A stretch of 11,006 nucleotides of DNA, taken from contig JBEIJQ010000106.1 in assembly GCA_040380145.1 (NCBI GenBank), positions 1 through 11,006 of the forward strand. The letters run 5' to 3'. The translations under genes and the position numbers were made by a program. Position 1 is the first letter of the stretch, and each line of letters opens with the position of its first letter. Below, in pieces: positions 1 through 5,995 of the stretch. This DNA is from JBEIJQ01 sp040380145. GTDB lineage: Bacteria > Bacteroidota > Bacteroidia > Chitinophagales > Saprospiraceae. Under the pieces are notes generated by a model. The model did no database searches. It saw nothing but the letters and a program-made list of their open reading frames with translations, and was not told where the DNA came from.

Positions 1-180
1 GAACTGATCATATCCGAGATTCGTATCGATCCAGGCATGATGCTCAAGCGTTTCCGCCCCGCGCCCCATGGCCGGGCCCACCGTATCCGCAAGCGTTTCA
101 ACCACATCACCATTGTGGTGGACAATCTCGCTCCGGTGGAATTGGCCGAAACGGTCGAGGAAGGAGACGACCAAGCATAA
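1..180 (+). CDS. rplV: 50S ribosomal protein uL22 (L22), C-terminal part
   Basis: This is the 3' end of rplV; the start lies upstream of the window. The 59 visible residues contain the uL22 hallmark 'LKRFRPAPHGRAHRIRKR' followed by 'HITIVV', the end of the beta-hairpin and the last strand of the fold. uL22 is a 23S rRNA-binding protein whose hairpin lines the nascent-peptide exit tunnel. A short acidic tail (ETVEEGDDQA) follows the core, which is a little longer than the usual end of the family. The gene is followed by rpsC after 39 bp, the standard S10-operon order, so it is almost certainly co-transcribed with what follows. Confidence 0.96.
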   Translation, partial: ELIISEIRIDPGMMLKRFRPAPHGRAHRIRKRFNHITIVVDNLAPVELAETVEEGDDQA

Positions 181-219
181 TTTCAACATATCTGTTTCAA
201 CCTTCAATCCATACCCATT

Positions 220-1056
220 ATGGGACAGAAGACAAATCCAGTAGGCAATCGTCTCGGCATCATCCGCGGTTGGGATTCTAATTGGTTTGCCACCAAAAAA
301 GAATACGCCGACAATGTGGTCGAGGATGAAAAGATCCGCAAGTACCTGAAGGCTCGTGTCGAAAAAGGCGGTGTATCCCGCTTGGTCATCGAACGTTCTT
401 TGAAGCGCATCACGGTCACGGTTCACACTTCCCGCCCCGGTATTATTATCGGCAAAGGCGGTACAGAAGTGGATCTCATTCGCGAAGAGCTCCGCAAGCT
501 CACTTCAGGCAAGGACGTACAGATCAACATCGTCGAAATCCGCAAGCCCGAATTGGATTCCACGATCGTCGGCGAAACCATCGCCAAACAGATCGAAGCT
601 CGTATCAATTATCGCCGTGCGATCAAAATGGCCATCCAATCCACCATTCGCGGTGGTGGGGAAGGTATAAAAGTCCGCATCGGCGGGCGTTTGAACGGTG
701 CAGAAATCGCCCGTCGCGAAGAATACAAGCAAGGCCGCGTGCCCCTGCACACCTTCCGTGCCGATATCGACTATGCCATTGTTGAGGCCAATACGGTCTA
801 TGGCAAAATCGGTATCAAGGTATGGATTTGCAAAGGCATGGTTTATGGCAGACGCGATCTGTCGCCCAATGCCGGTGTGGTCAAGAAAGAAACGGGACGC
901 GCCGGCGAAGGCCGCTCCGAACGCGGCGAAGGCCGCGGTGGTGAGCGTCGTTCCGGTGACCGTCGCCAAGGCGGTGACCGCAGAGGCGGCGGCGGCGGCG
1001 ACCGTCGTTCCGGCGGCGGCGGAAAAGGCGGTGGCAGAGGCCCTGGCCGCGGCTGA
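220..1056 (+). CDS. rpsC: 30S ribosomal protein uS3 (S3) with Arg/Gly-rich C-terminal tail
   Basis: uS3 is part of the 30S head at the mRNA entry channel. The protein starts with the family signature MGQKTNPVGNRLG. It carries a type II KH domain with the GxxG loop GKGG at residues 78-81, and the C-terminal S3 domain around 'GIKVRIGGRLNGAEIARRE' (149-167) and 'GKIGIKVWICKG' (195-206). The conserved part ends near residue 225. It is followed by about 53 residues made mostly of Gly and Arg, with GDRR-type repeats, giving 278 residues against about 233 in E. coli. Similar low-complexity ends occur in other Bacteroidota, but I cannot judge how common this length is. No Shine-Dalgarno sequence precedes the ATG. 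The gene lies between rplV and rplP in canonical order. Confidence 0.98.
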   Translation: MGQKTNPVGNRLGIIRGWDSNWFATKKEYADNVVEDEKIRKYLKARVEKGGVSRLVIERSLKRITVTVHTSRPGIIIGKGGTEVDLIREELRKLTSGKDVQINIVEIRKPELDSTIVGETIAKQIEARINYRRAIKMAIQSTIRGGGEGIKVRIGGRLNGAEIARREEYKQGRVPLHTFRADIDYAIVEANTVYGKIGIKVWICKGMVYGRRDLSPNAGVVKKETGRAGEGRSERGEGRGGERRSGDRRQGGDRRGGGGGDRRSGGGGKGGGRGPGRG

Positions 1057-1221
1057 TCCTTTTCTCGTTGAAATATCTACGCACCATTTCGCCAAATTCA
1101 TACTCATCCTAGCGCAGTTTTCCTAAAAGAACCGTACTTTCGCCCAACTTTTTGGGAGCCCTTTGAAAGATCTTCGGGAGTTGCGCGAAAAGTGTTCTGA
1201 ACCCATTATTCGAAATCAGTC
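1057..1221 (+). other. 165-bp intra-operon spacer between rpsC and rplP
   Basis: Other gaps in this ribosomal operon run from a 1-base overlap to 64 bp, so this spacer stands out. It holds a small hairpin (CCCAA at 1143-1147, loop CTTT, TTGGG at 1152-1156). It also holds TACTTTCG at 1135-1142, one mismatch from the Bacteroidota -7 element TAnnTTTG. I see no good -33 TTTG at the expected distance, so an internal promoter is possible but weakly supported. I found no credible small ORF inside. It could be an internal promoter, a leader for ribosomal-protein autoregulation, or simply an enlarged spacer. Confidence 0.5.
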
Positions 1222-1638
1222 ATGCTGCAGCCCAAAAGAACCCGCTATCGCAAGATGCAGAAAGGCAAGATCAAAGGGATCGCCCAACGCGGGGCAACGA
1301 TCGCTTTCGGATCCTATGCCTTGAAATCGCTGGAAGAAGGTTGGATCACCAACCGCCAAATAGAATCGGCCCGTATCGCCCTCACGCGCTACATGAAAAG
1401 GGAAGGTAAAGTGTGGATTCGCATTTTCCCCGATAAGCCGATCACATCCAAACCGCTCGAGGTTCGTATGGGCAAAGGCAAAGGTGCCCTTTCGCACTGG
1501 GTGGCAGTAGTGCATCCCGGCCGTATCCTGTTCGAAATCGAAGGCGTACCGCAGGAAATTGCCGAAGAAGCGCTTCGCTTGGCCGCTCAGAAATTGCCGG
1601 TCATGAGCAAATTCCTCAAGCGCCCGGACGCTGTGTAA
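1222..1638 (+). CDS. rplP: 50S ribosomal protein uL16 (L16)
   Basis: uL16 binds 23S rRNA near the A-site tRNA and is needed late in 50S assembly. The 138-residue protein starts MLQPKRTRYRKMQKGKIKG, the standard uL16 N-terminus. It contains 'SKPLEVRMGKGKG' (76-88), in which Arg82 corresponds to the conserved Arg81 of E. coli at the tip of the peptidyl-transferase-facing loop. The length matches the family (about 136). The ATG is fixed by this N-terminus and follows an unusually long 165-bp spacer. It is followed by rpmC after 34 bp. No Shine-Dalgarno sequence is visible. Confidence 0.98.
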   Translation: MLQPKRTRYRKMQKGKIKGIAQRGATIAFGSYALKSLEEGWITNRQIESARIALTRYMKREGKVWIRIFPDKPITSKPLEVRMGKGKGALSHWVAVVHPGRILFEIEGVPQEIAEEALRLAAQKLPVMSKFLKRPDAV

Positions 1639-1672
1639 CGAAGATTTTTCACTTTTACGATATTCCCAAGCC

Positions 1673-1981
1673 ATGGCAAAGGACAATGCCTACAAGAATA
1701 TGTCGACCGACGAGTTGACGAAAGAGTTGGCCGCTATGCAGCGCGAACTCCAGGAAACCCGCTTCACACATGCGGTTTCCCCCATTCAGGGCACACACGT
1801 CATCAAAGAAATGCGCCGCAACATAGCGCGTTACAAGACTGAAATCCATGCCCGTTCGGTGGCCGACCAAGAGCAGGCCGGCACGGCTCCCAAGCGTGAC
1901 CGCATCCGCGCCCGTCGCGCTGCCCGCCGCAAAGAAGTCGCCCGTCAACGCCGGAAGGCCGCTGTTGCGCGCCGCAAATAA
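1673..1981 (+). CDS. rpmC: 50S ribosomal protein uL29 (L29) with long basic C-terminal extension
   Basis: uL29 is a small two-helix protein beside uL23 at the exit of the peptide tunnel. The core is recognisable: 'MSTDELTKELAAMQRELQETRF' (10-31) is the first helix, and 'THVIKEMRRNIARYKTEI' (41-58) carries the family signature. Gene order (rplP-rpmC-rpsQ) confirms the call. At 102 residues it is much longer than the usual 60-70. After residue 61 there is an extension of about 41 residues; its last 29 positions contain 16 Lys or Arg and end ARRK. The tail is in frame, begins with no stop or codon break, and its DNA looks like the rest of the operon, so I take it as real. What it contacts is unknown. 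Confidence 0.94.
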   Translation: MAKDNAYKNMSTDELTKELAAMQRELQETRFTHAVSPIQGTHVIKEMRRNIARYKTEIHARSVADQEQAGTAPKRDRIRARRAARRKEVARQRRKAAVARRK

Positions 1982-2020
1982 TCCCACGATCTGTTCAGTT
2001 CCCCCTTAATATTTTCCGAA

Positions 2021-2287
2021 ATGGAAACCGCAAACAAGAGAAATCTCCGCAAAACGCGTATCGGCGTGGTGTCCAGCAACAAGATGGTCAAAACGATCAC
2101 TGTGACCGTTGAGCGCCGTCTTCGTCACCCCATCTATGGTAAGTTCGTGAAAAAGACGAAGACTTTCATGGCCCACGACGAAACCAACGATTGCAAGCCC
2201 GGCGACGTGGTCCGCATCATGGAAACCCGCCCCTTGAGCAAACTCAAGCGCTGGCGTGTGGTCGAGGTGTTGGAACGCGCCAAGTAA
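2021..2287 (+). CDS. rpsQ: 30S ribosomal protein uS17 (S17)
   Basis: uS17 is a primary 16S rRNA-binding protein of the OB fold in the 30S body. The 88-residue product has the normal family length. It contains 'KTRIGVVSSNKMVKTITVTVERR' (start 11) and the PROSITE-type signature GDVVRIMETRPLS (61-73). The start ATG follows an AT-rich stretch (taatattttccgaa) without a Shine-Dalgarno sequence. It lies 39 bp after rpmC and 64 bp before rplN, in the usual order. Nothing is unusual about the protein. Confidence 0.98.
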   Translation: METANKRNLRKTRIGVVSSNKMVKTITVTVERRLRHPIYGKFVKKTKTFMAHDETNDCKPGDVVRIMETRPLSKLKRWRVVEVLERAK

Positions 2288-2351
2288 CTACCTGCCGACC
2301 GACACACCAAGTTCGTATCCGGTATTCCAAATTTCAGACAACGCAACCGTC

Positions 2352-2717
2352 ATGATCCAGCAAGAAAGTCGTTTGAACGTCGCCGACAACAGCGGGGCCA
2401 AAGAGGTCCTCTGCATAAAAGTCTTGGGCGGCACCCGTCGCCGCTATGCTTCCGTGGGCGATATCATCGTCGTCAGCGTCAAAGACGCCACCCCCGGCGG
2501 TATCAAGAAAGGTACCGTTTCCAAAGCGGTCATCGTGCGCACCAAGCGCCACATCCGTCGCAAAGACGGCTCCTACATCCGTTTCGACGATAATGCGGTG
2601 GTACTGCTCCGCGCCGACGAAGAACCCCGTGGTTCCCGTATTTTCGGCCCCGTAGCCCGCGAACTCCGCGAAAAAGATTTCATGAAAATCGTTTCCTTGG
2701 CCCCTGAAGTCCTATAA
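2352..2717 (+). CDS. rplN: 50S ribosomal protein uL14 (L14)
   Basis: uL14 sits at the subunit interface of the 50S and contributes to intersubunit bridges. The start is set at the ATG giving MIQQESRLNVADNSGAKE, the conserved N-terminus. An in-frame upstream ATG at 2256 would add 32 residues with no family match and would overlap rpsQ, so it is rejected. The product has 121 residues (family about 122). It carries the signature segment beginning 'AVIVRTKRHIRRKDGSYIRF' (59-78) and the C-terminal 'GSRIFGPVARELREKDFMKI' (94-113). Only 6 bp separate it from rplX, so the two are surely co-transcribed. Confidence 0.98.
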   Translation: MIQQESRLNVADNSGAKEVLCIKVLGGTRRRYASVGDIIVVSVKDATPGGIKKGTVSKAVIVRTKRHIRRKDGSYIRFDDNAVVLLRADEEPRGSRIFGPVARELREKDFMKIVSLAPEVL

Positions 2718-2723
2718 TCCATT

Positions 2724-3056
2724 ATGGCAAAGCAACGTTTCCAACCCAAGCTCCACATCAAAAGGGGCGATAATGTAATGGTCATCTCCGGTGACCACAA
2801 AGGCCAAAAAGGCGAAGTGACCAAAGTCTTCGTGGACGAAAACCGCGCAATCGTGGAAGGCGTCAACATGGTCAAACGCCACAGAAAAGCATCGGCAGAC
2901 CAACCCGCGGGTATCGTGGAAATGGAAGCTCCGATCCACATCTCCAATCTCATGCATCTCGACCCCAAGTCGGGCGAACCTACCCGCATCGGCCGTCGCG
3001 TTGAAGGCGACAAAATCGTGCGCTATTCCAAAAAATCCAACGAAGTCATCAAGTAA
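2724..3056 (+). CDS. rplX: 50S ribosomal protein uL24 (L24)
   Basis: uL24 is an early 50S assembly protein that binds 23S rRNA near the tunnel exit. The 110-residue product has the KOW motif at about residues 14-36 (RGDNVMVISGDHKGQKGEV). The downstream conserved segments are 'VEGVNMVKRH' and the C-terminal 'PTRIGRRVEGDKIVRYSKKS'. The length is normal for the phylum. Its TAA stop overlaps the start of rplE by one base (TAATG at 3054-3058), an arrangement that favours translational coupling of the two proteins. Confidence 0.98.
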   Translation: MAKQRFQPKLHIKRGDNVMVISGDHKGQKGEVTKVFVDENRAIVEGVNMVKRHRKASADQPAGIVEMEAPIHISNLMHLDPKSGEPTRIGRRVEGDKIVRYSKKSNEVIK

Positions 3057-3616
3057 TGGAAACCATCATCCCCCGCATCAAGTCGAAATACAACGACGAG
3101 GTAGTCCCGAAACTGATGGAACAGTTTCAGTACAAGTCCATCATGCAAGTCCCGCGCTTGGTCAAGATCTCTGTCAACCAAGGCATCGGTGCCGCTACTT
3201 CCGACAAAAAGTTGGTGGATGTCGCCATCGAGGAAATGGCCACGATCACCGGCCAACGCCCTGTTGCCACTCGCGCCAAGAAGTCCATCTCGAACTTCAA
3301 ATTACGGGAGCAAATGCCCATCGGCGCTCGCGTCACTTTGCGCAACTATCGCATGTACGAGTTCTTGGACCGTTTGATCAACATCGCTCTGCCCCGTGTG
3401 CGCGACTTCCGTGGCATCAACGACAAGAGCTTTGACGGCCGCGGCAACTACACCATGGGTGTCACCGAGCAGATCATGTTCCCGGAAATCGACATCGACA
3501 AAGTGAGCCGCATCACCGGTATGGACATCACCTTTGTGACGACCGCCAAAACCGATGCCGAAGCTTATGCCCTGCTTTCGCTGTTGGGTATGCCGTTCAA
3601 AAAGAACGAAAAATAA
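3056..3616 (+). CDS. rplE: 50S ribosomal protein uL5 (L5)
   Basis: uL5 binds 5S rRNA and helps anchor the central protuberance. It contacts the P-site tRNA and the 30S head. The 186-residue protein contains 'QVPRLVKISVNQGIG' (31-45) and the block 'TGQRPVATRAKKSISNFKLR' (65-84), followed by 'MPIGARVTLR' (87-96), then 'RDFRGI..KSFDGRGNYTMGVTEQIMFPEI', all classic uL5. The length matches the family (about 180). Its ATG overlaps the rplX stop codon. A 47-bp spacer precedes rpsN. Confidence 0.98.
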   Translation: METIIPRIKSKYNDEVVPKLMEQFQYKSIMQVPRLVKISVNQGIGAATSDKKLVDVAIEEMATITGQRPVATRAKKSISNFKLREQMPIGARVTLRNYRMYEFLDRLINIALPRVRDFRGINDKSFDGRGNYTMGVTEQIMFPEIDIDKVSRITGMDITFVTTAKTDAEAYALLSLLGMPFKKNEK

Positions 3617-3663
3617 ATTTCCCATCCCCCCTTTTTCCAGAACCGAAATTTTCTCTTCCAGAT

Positions 3664-3933
3664 ATGGCCAAGAAATCGCTTACCGCCCGCGAAAACAAGC
3701 GCGCCAAATTGGTGGCCCGTTTTGCTGATCTTCGCGCCCAATTGAAAAAAGAAGGTCGTTGGGACGAACTCGATCTGCTGCCGCGCAACTCCAACCCCGT
3801 TCGATTGCACAACCGTTGCCAGATTTCGGGTCGCCCCAAAGGCTATATGCGTTATTTCGGCCTTTGCCGCGTGATGTTCCGCCAAATGGCCAACGAAGGC
3901 AAAATTCCCGGCGTGCGCAAAGCGAGCTGGTAA
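3664..3933 (+). CDS. rpsN: 30S ribosomal protein uS14 (S14), long zinc-independent type
   Basis: uS14 is a component of the 30S head. The 89-residue product is the long form, with 'RCQISGRPKGYMRYFGLCR' at 51-69 and the family end 'IPGVRKASW'. Only two cysteines (C52 and C68) remain of the four that form the CxxC...CxxC zinc knuckle in the short form, so this is the zinc-free (C-) type. It is the last gene of the ribosomal run here. Instead of rpsH, a strong terminator begins about 10 bp after its stop codon. Confidence 0.98.
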   Translation: MAKKSLTARENKRAKLVARFADLRAQLKKEGRWDELDLLPRNSNPVRLHNRCQISGRPKGYMRYFGLCRVMFRQMANEGKIPGVRKASW

Positions 3934-3943
3934 ACATTTTTGT

Positions 3944-3999
3944 GCCGATAAAGAGAAAGACCTCCCGAATATAACTCGGGAGGTCTTTCTTTTATCGGC
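3944..3999 (+). terminator. Strong intrinsic terminator ending the ribosomal operon
   Basis: A very long hairpin. Bases 3944-3968 pair with 3976-3999, about 24 bp with a single bulged G at 3953. The GC-rich core is GACCTCCCGA / TCGGGAGGTC, with a 7-base loop (3969-3975). The 3' arm contains the T-rich run TCTTTCTTTT. The outer part (GCCGATAAA / TTTATCGGC) extends the stem well beyond a typical terminator. Its position just after rpsN shows that the operon ends there. Confidence 0.9.
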
Positions 4000-4090
4000 T
4001 TTCCGCTTCTTGGCTGTGGATGCATCGGGTGATTTTTATCTTGGCATGTTTTTTGTCACTTTTAGCCGGCTTTTAGTGGTCAAAGCTCCC

Positions 4091-4121
4091 TTTGCTTTTT
4101 CCCCAAATCACCTTAATTTTG
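4091..4121 (+). promoter_or_regulatory. Bacteroidota-type promoter upstream of the small lipoprotein gene
   Basis: TTTG at 4091-4094 and TAATTTTG at 4114-4121 are separated by 19 bp. This matches the known Bacteroides housekeeping-sigma consensus TTTG (-33) / TAnnTTTG (-7) in both boxes and in spacing. Transcription should start near 4127, giving an AT-rich leader of about 35 bases before the ATG at 4162. The upstream terminator leaves this as the natural promoter for the following one or two genes. Confidence 0.7.
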
Positions 4122-4161
4122 TGCCACCTAATTTGTTTATTCACCAAATTCCCATTTTTCC

Positions 4162-4410
4162 ATGAAACAAGTTCGTTTGGTCTTCATAGGCCTTTCTTTG
4201 GTCTCCATCGGATTGGCCAGCTGCGGGGAAAAACGCCTCACGCCCCAAGAAATCGAGGCCAAGGCTTCGGAAGCTTTCGAAGCGAAAAAAGCCACCCTGC
4301 AAGAAGAGGCTGCGACCTCCTGCACGAATCTCAAGCAGGTGGAAGTGGCTCGCTTGCGCGATTCCATCGTGACGGCTGCCGAGGAAGAAATCAATGCCGG
4401 CAAGAAATAA
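4162..4410 (+). CDS. Small helical lipoprotein, function unknown
   Basis: I do not recognise a family. The 82-residue product has a lipoprotein signal: a basic N-terminus (MKQVR), a hydrophobic stretch (6-18) and the lipobox L-A-S-C with Cys21 as the predicted lipidated residue. The mature part of about 60 residues is rich in Glu, Ala and Lys and should be largely helical, with one further cysteine (C54). A good Bacteroidota promoter lies directly upstream. The neighbouring gene at 4460 encodes an exported protein with a similar helical segment around a single Cys, so the two may be diverged paralogues. It probably acts at the periplasmic face of a membrane; no role can be assigned. Confidence 0.85.
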   Translation: MKQVRLVFIGLSLVSIGLASCGEKRLTPQEIEAKASEAFEAKKATLQEEAATSCTNLKQVEVARLRDSIVTAAEEEINAGKK

Positions 4411-4459
4411 GGGATCTTTTTTCCGAACAACCAGTCTCTAACCTTCAAATTTTTTTCCA

Positions 4460-4894
4460 ATGAAAAAGTCCATGCTTTTTATAGCCGGTATGGCCACCGC
4501 CAGTTTCGTGGCCCTCACGGCTTTTTATACCGAAGAAAAGACCGACCAACAGCTGATCGATGCCAAAGTCGAGGAAATGGTGGCCAAGTTCAAGGCAGAT
4601 GCAGACGCTACCTGCCGTGCTGAGGCGCGCACCGAGGCGGCCAGCCTCGCGGCTCCCCTCGTCGAGGAAATGAAGGCCGAGGCGGCCAAGAAGCCCGGCA
4701 AGAAAATCAAGAAGCCCACACCTCCCCCCCCGGCACCTGCTCCGGCACCTGCGCCCAATACGCCTCCGGTTGATCCCCAAAAAGGTCGTGGCGGCACCAC
4801 CCCTGGCGGCAAAGTGGAAGACCAAAAAGCCCGCGGCGGCACTACGCCCGAAGGCGGAAAGGTCCAAGACCAAAAAGCCCGCGGCGGAAAATAA
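4460..4894 (+). CDS. Small exported or membrane-anchored Ala/Glu-rich protein with Pro-rich linker and Gly-rich repeats
   Basis: No family is recognised. The 144-residue protein has an N-terminal hydrophobic segment (about 5-22) that looks like an uncleaved signal anchor or signal peptide. It continues with an Ala/Glu/Lys-rich helical segment (about 26-78) with one cysteine (C52). A Pro-rich linker (about 86-106) follows. The end consists of K(G/A)RGGTTP-(E)GGKV(E/Q)DQ units: residues 108-122, 123-138 and a partial unit at 139-144. The helical part resembles that of the upstream lipoprotein (shared pattern Q-x-I/L-x-A-K ... A-x-x-C). It lies 49 bp after that gene with no terminator between, so they are probably one transcript. 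The linker and repeats could span the periplasm or bind a surface polymer; this is speculation. Confidence 0.82.
   Translation: MKKSMLFIAGMATASFVALTAFYTEEKTDQQLIDAKVEEMVAKFKADADATCRAEARTEAASLAAPLVEEMKAEAAKKPGKKIKKPTPPPPAPAPAPAPNTPPVDPQKGRGGTTPGGKVEDQKARGGTTPEGGKVQDQKARGGK
4781..4891 (+). repeat. In-gene tandem repeat encoding KxRGGTTP(E)GGKVxDQ
   Basis: Two adjacent units of 45 bp (4781-4825) and 48 bp (4826-4873), followed by an 18-bp partial unit, form the 3' end of the small exported protein gene. The units differ by one codon (an extra Glu) and several synonymous changes. That points to an old duplication rather than a freshly slipped repeat. Confidence 0.8.
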
Positions 4895-4915
4895 TCCCCC
4901 GCAAGCCAGCACAGT

Positions 4916-4960
4916 GCAAGGGGCCGACGGGAAATCCCGTTGGCCCTTTGCCGCTTTTTC
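4916..4960 (+). terminator. Intrinsic terminator between the small exported-protein gene and obgE
   Basis: A 16-bp hairpin: 4916-4931 pairs with 4936-4951, with two G-U pairs and the loop AAAT. It is followed by CGCTTTTTC, with further T runs downstream. It begins 22 bp after the stop codon. It also argues against an obgE start at 4940, which would lie inside the 3' arm. Confidence 0.85.
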
Positions 4961-4996
4961 GAAACCGATTTTTTCTACCCTTTTTTACCGAATACA

Positions 4997-5995
4997 GTGG
5001 CCGACAGCGAAAATTTTGTAGACTATGTCAAGATATGCTGCCGCTCCGGAGCGGGCGGCACCGGTTCCCTGCATTTCCATCGCGACAAAATGACCGCCAA
5101 GGGAGGTCCCGATGGCGGTGACGGCGGACGGGGCGGACATGTCATCCTGCGCGGGAACGCACAACTGTGGACCCTTTTGCACCTGAAATACCGCAAGCAC
5201 GTAATCGCCGAGGCGGGCCAACCGGGGGCCGAAATGCTCAAAACCGGTGCCGATGGCAAGGACGAGATCCTCGAAGTGCCCCTCGGCACGGTGGCCCGCG
5301 ATGCGGAAACCGGCGAGATCGAATACGAAATCACCGAGGACGGACAGACGGTGGTGCTCGTGCGCGGCGGCAACGGAGGCCGCGGCAATTGGCATTACCG
5401 CTCTCCGACCAACCAAACGCCCGAATTTACCCTGCCCCCACAGCCGGGCCGCGACGAATGGAAGGTGCTCGAGTTGAAGGTGCTCGCCGACGTGGGCCTC
5501 GTGGGGTTCCCCAACGCCGGCAAATCCACGCTCTTGGCGTCCGTTTCCGCCGCCAAGCCCAAAATCGGCGATTATCCCTTTACCACTCTCACGCCCAACT
5601 TGGGCATGGTACGGTACCGCGGAGACCGCTCCTTCATCATGGCCGATATCCCGGGCATCATCGAGGAGGCCCACAAAGGCAAGGGACTCGGTCACCGATT
5701 CCTGCGCCACATCGAGCGCAACGCCCTGCTGCTTTTCCTCGTGCCCTGCGATAGCCAAAACATCCGCCGTGAATATGAGATCCTGCTCAACGAACTGCAC
5801 CTGTACAACCCACAGCTGCTCGACAAACCGCGGCTTTTGGCCATCACCAAGTGCGATATGATCGACGACGAACTGGAATCGCTCCTGAAAGCCGATCTGC
5901 CCGAAGGGATCCCGACGGTTTTCATTTCCGGGGTTTCGGGAAAAAATATCGATCTCCTAAAAGACATGATCTGGGAAACACTCAAAGGGCACTGA
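4997..5995 (+). CDS. obgE: GTPase Obg/CgtA (ribosome-assembly and stringent-response GTPase)
   Basis: Obg is an essential GTPase that binds the 50S subunit and takes part in late 50S maturation and (p)ppGpp-linked growth control. I place the start at GTG 4997, giving (M)ADSENFVDYVKI, the conserved N-terminus. The upstream in-frame ATG at 4940 lies inside a terminator stem and adds residues foreign to the family. The 332-residue product has the Gly-rich Obg fold (about 1-160), then the G domain: G1 GFPNAGKS (170-177), G2 YPFTT (193-197), G3 DIPG (217-220), G4 TKCD (284-287, a variant of NKxD) and G5 SGVSG (311-315). It lacks the extra C-terminal domain of the longer Firmicute and E. coli proteins. 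No clear promoter was found between the terminator and the start. Confidence 0.97.
   Translation: MADSENFVDYVKICCRSGAGGTGSLHFHRDKMTAKGGPDGGDGGRGGHVILRGNAQLWTLLHLKYRKHVIAEAGQPGAEMLKTGADGKDEILEVPLGTVARDAETGEIEYEITEDGQTVVLVRGGNGGRGNWHYRSPTNQTPEFTLPPQPGRDEWKVLELKVLADVGLVGFPNAGKSTLLASVSAAKPKIGDYPFTTLTPNLGMVRYRGDRSFIMADIPGIIEEAHKGKGLGHRFLRHIERNALLLFLVPCDSQNIRREYEILLNELHLYNPQLLDKPRLLAITKCDMIDDELESLLKADLPEGIPTVFISGVSGKNIDLLKDMIWETLKGH

Noticed and set aside
505..1107. A 200-codon Ala-rich minus-strand frame over the rpsC tail
   Set aside because: It is created by the GC-rich repeats of the uS3 Gly/Arg tail read in reverse.
4129..4135. TAATTTG as a second promoter -7 box before the lipoprotein gene
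   Set aside because: It is one base short of TAnnTTTG and lies only a few bases downstream of a full consensus match with correct spacing.
4940..4996. Upstream ATG as the obgE start
   Set aside because: It lies inside the 3' arm of a terminator hairpin and adds 19 residues unlike the Obg family; GTG at 4997 gives the conserved N-terminus.
4985..5800. A 271-codon minus-strand open frame opposite obgE
   Set aside because: It is a shadow of obgE; every Obg motif is on the + strand and the antisense product has no recognisable features.
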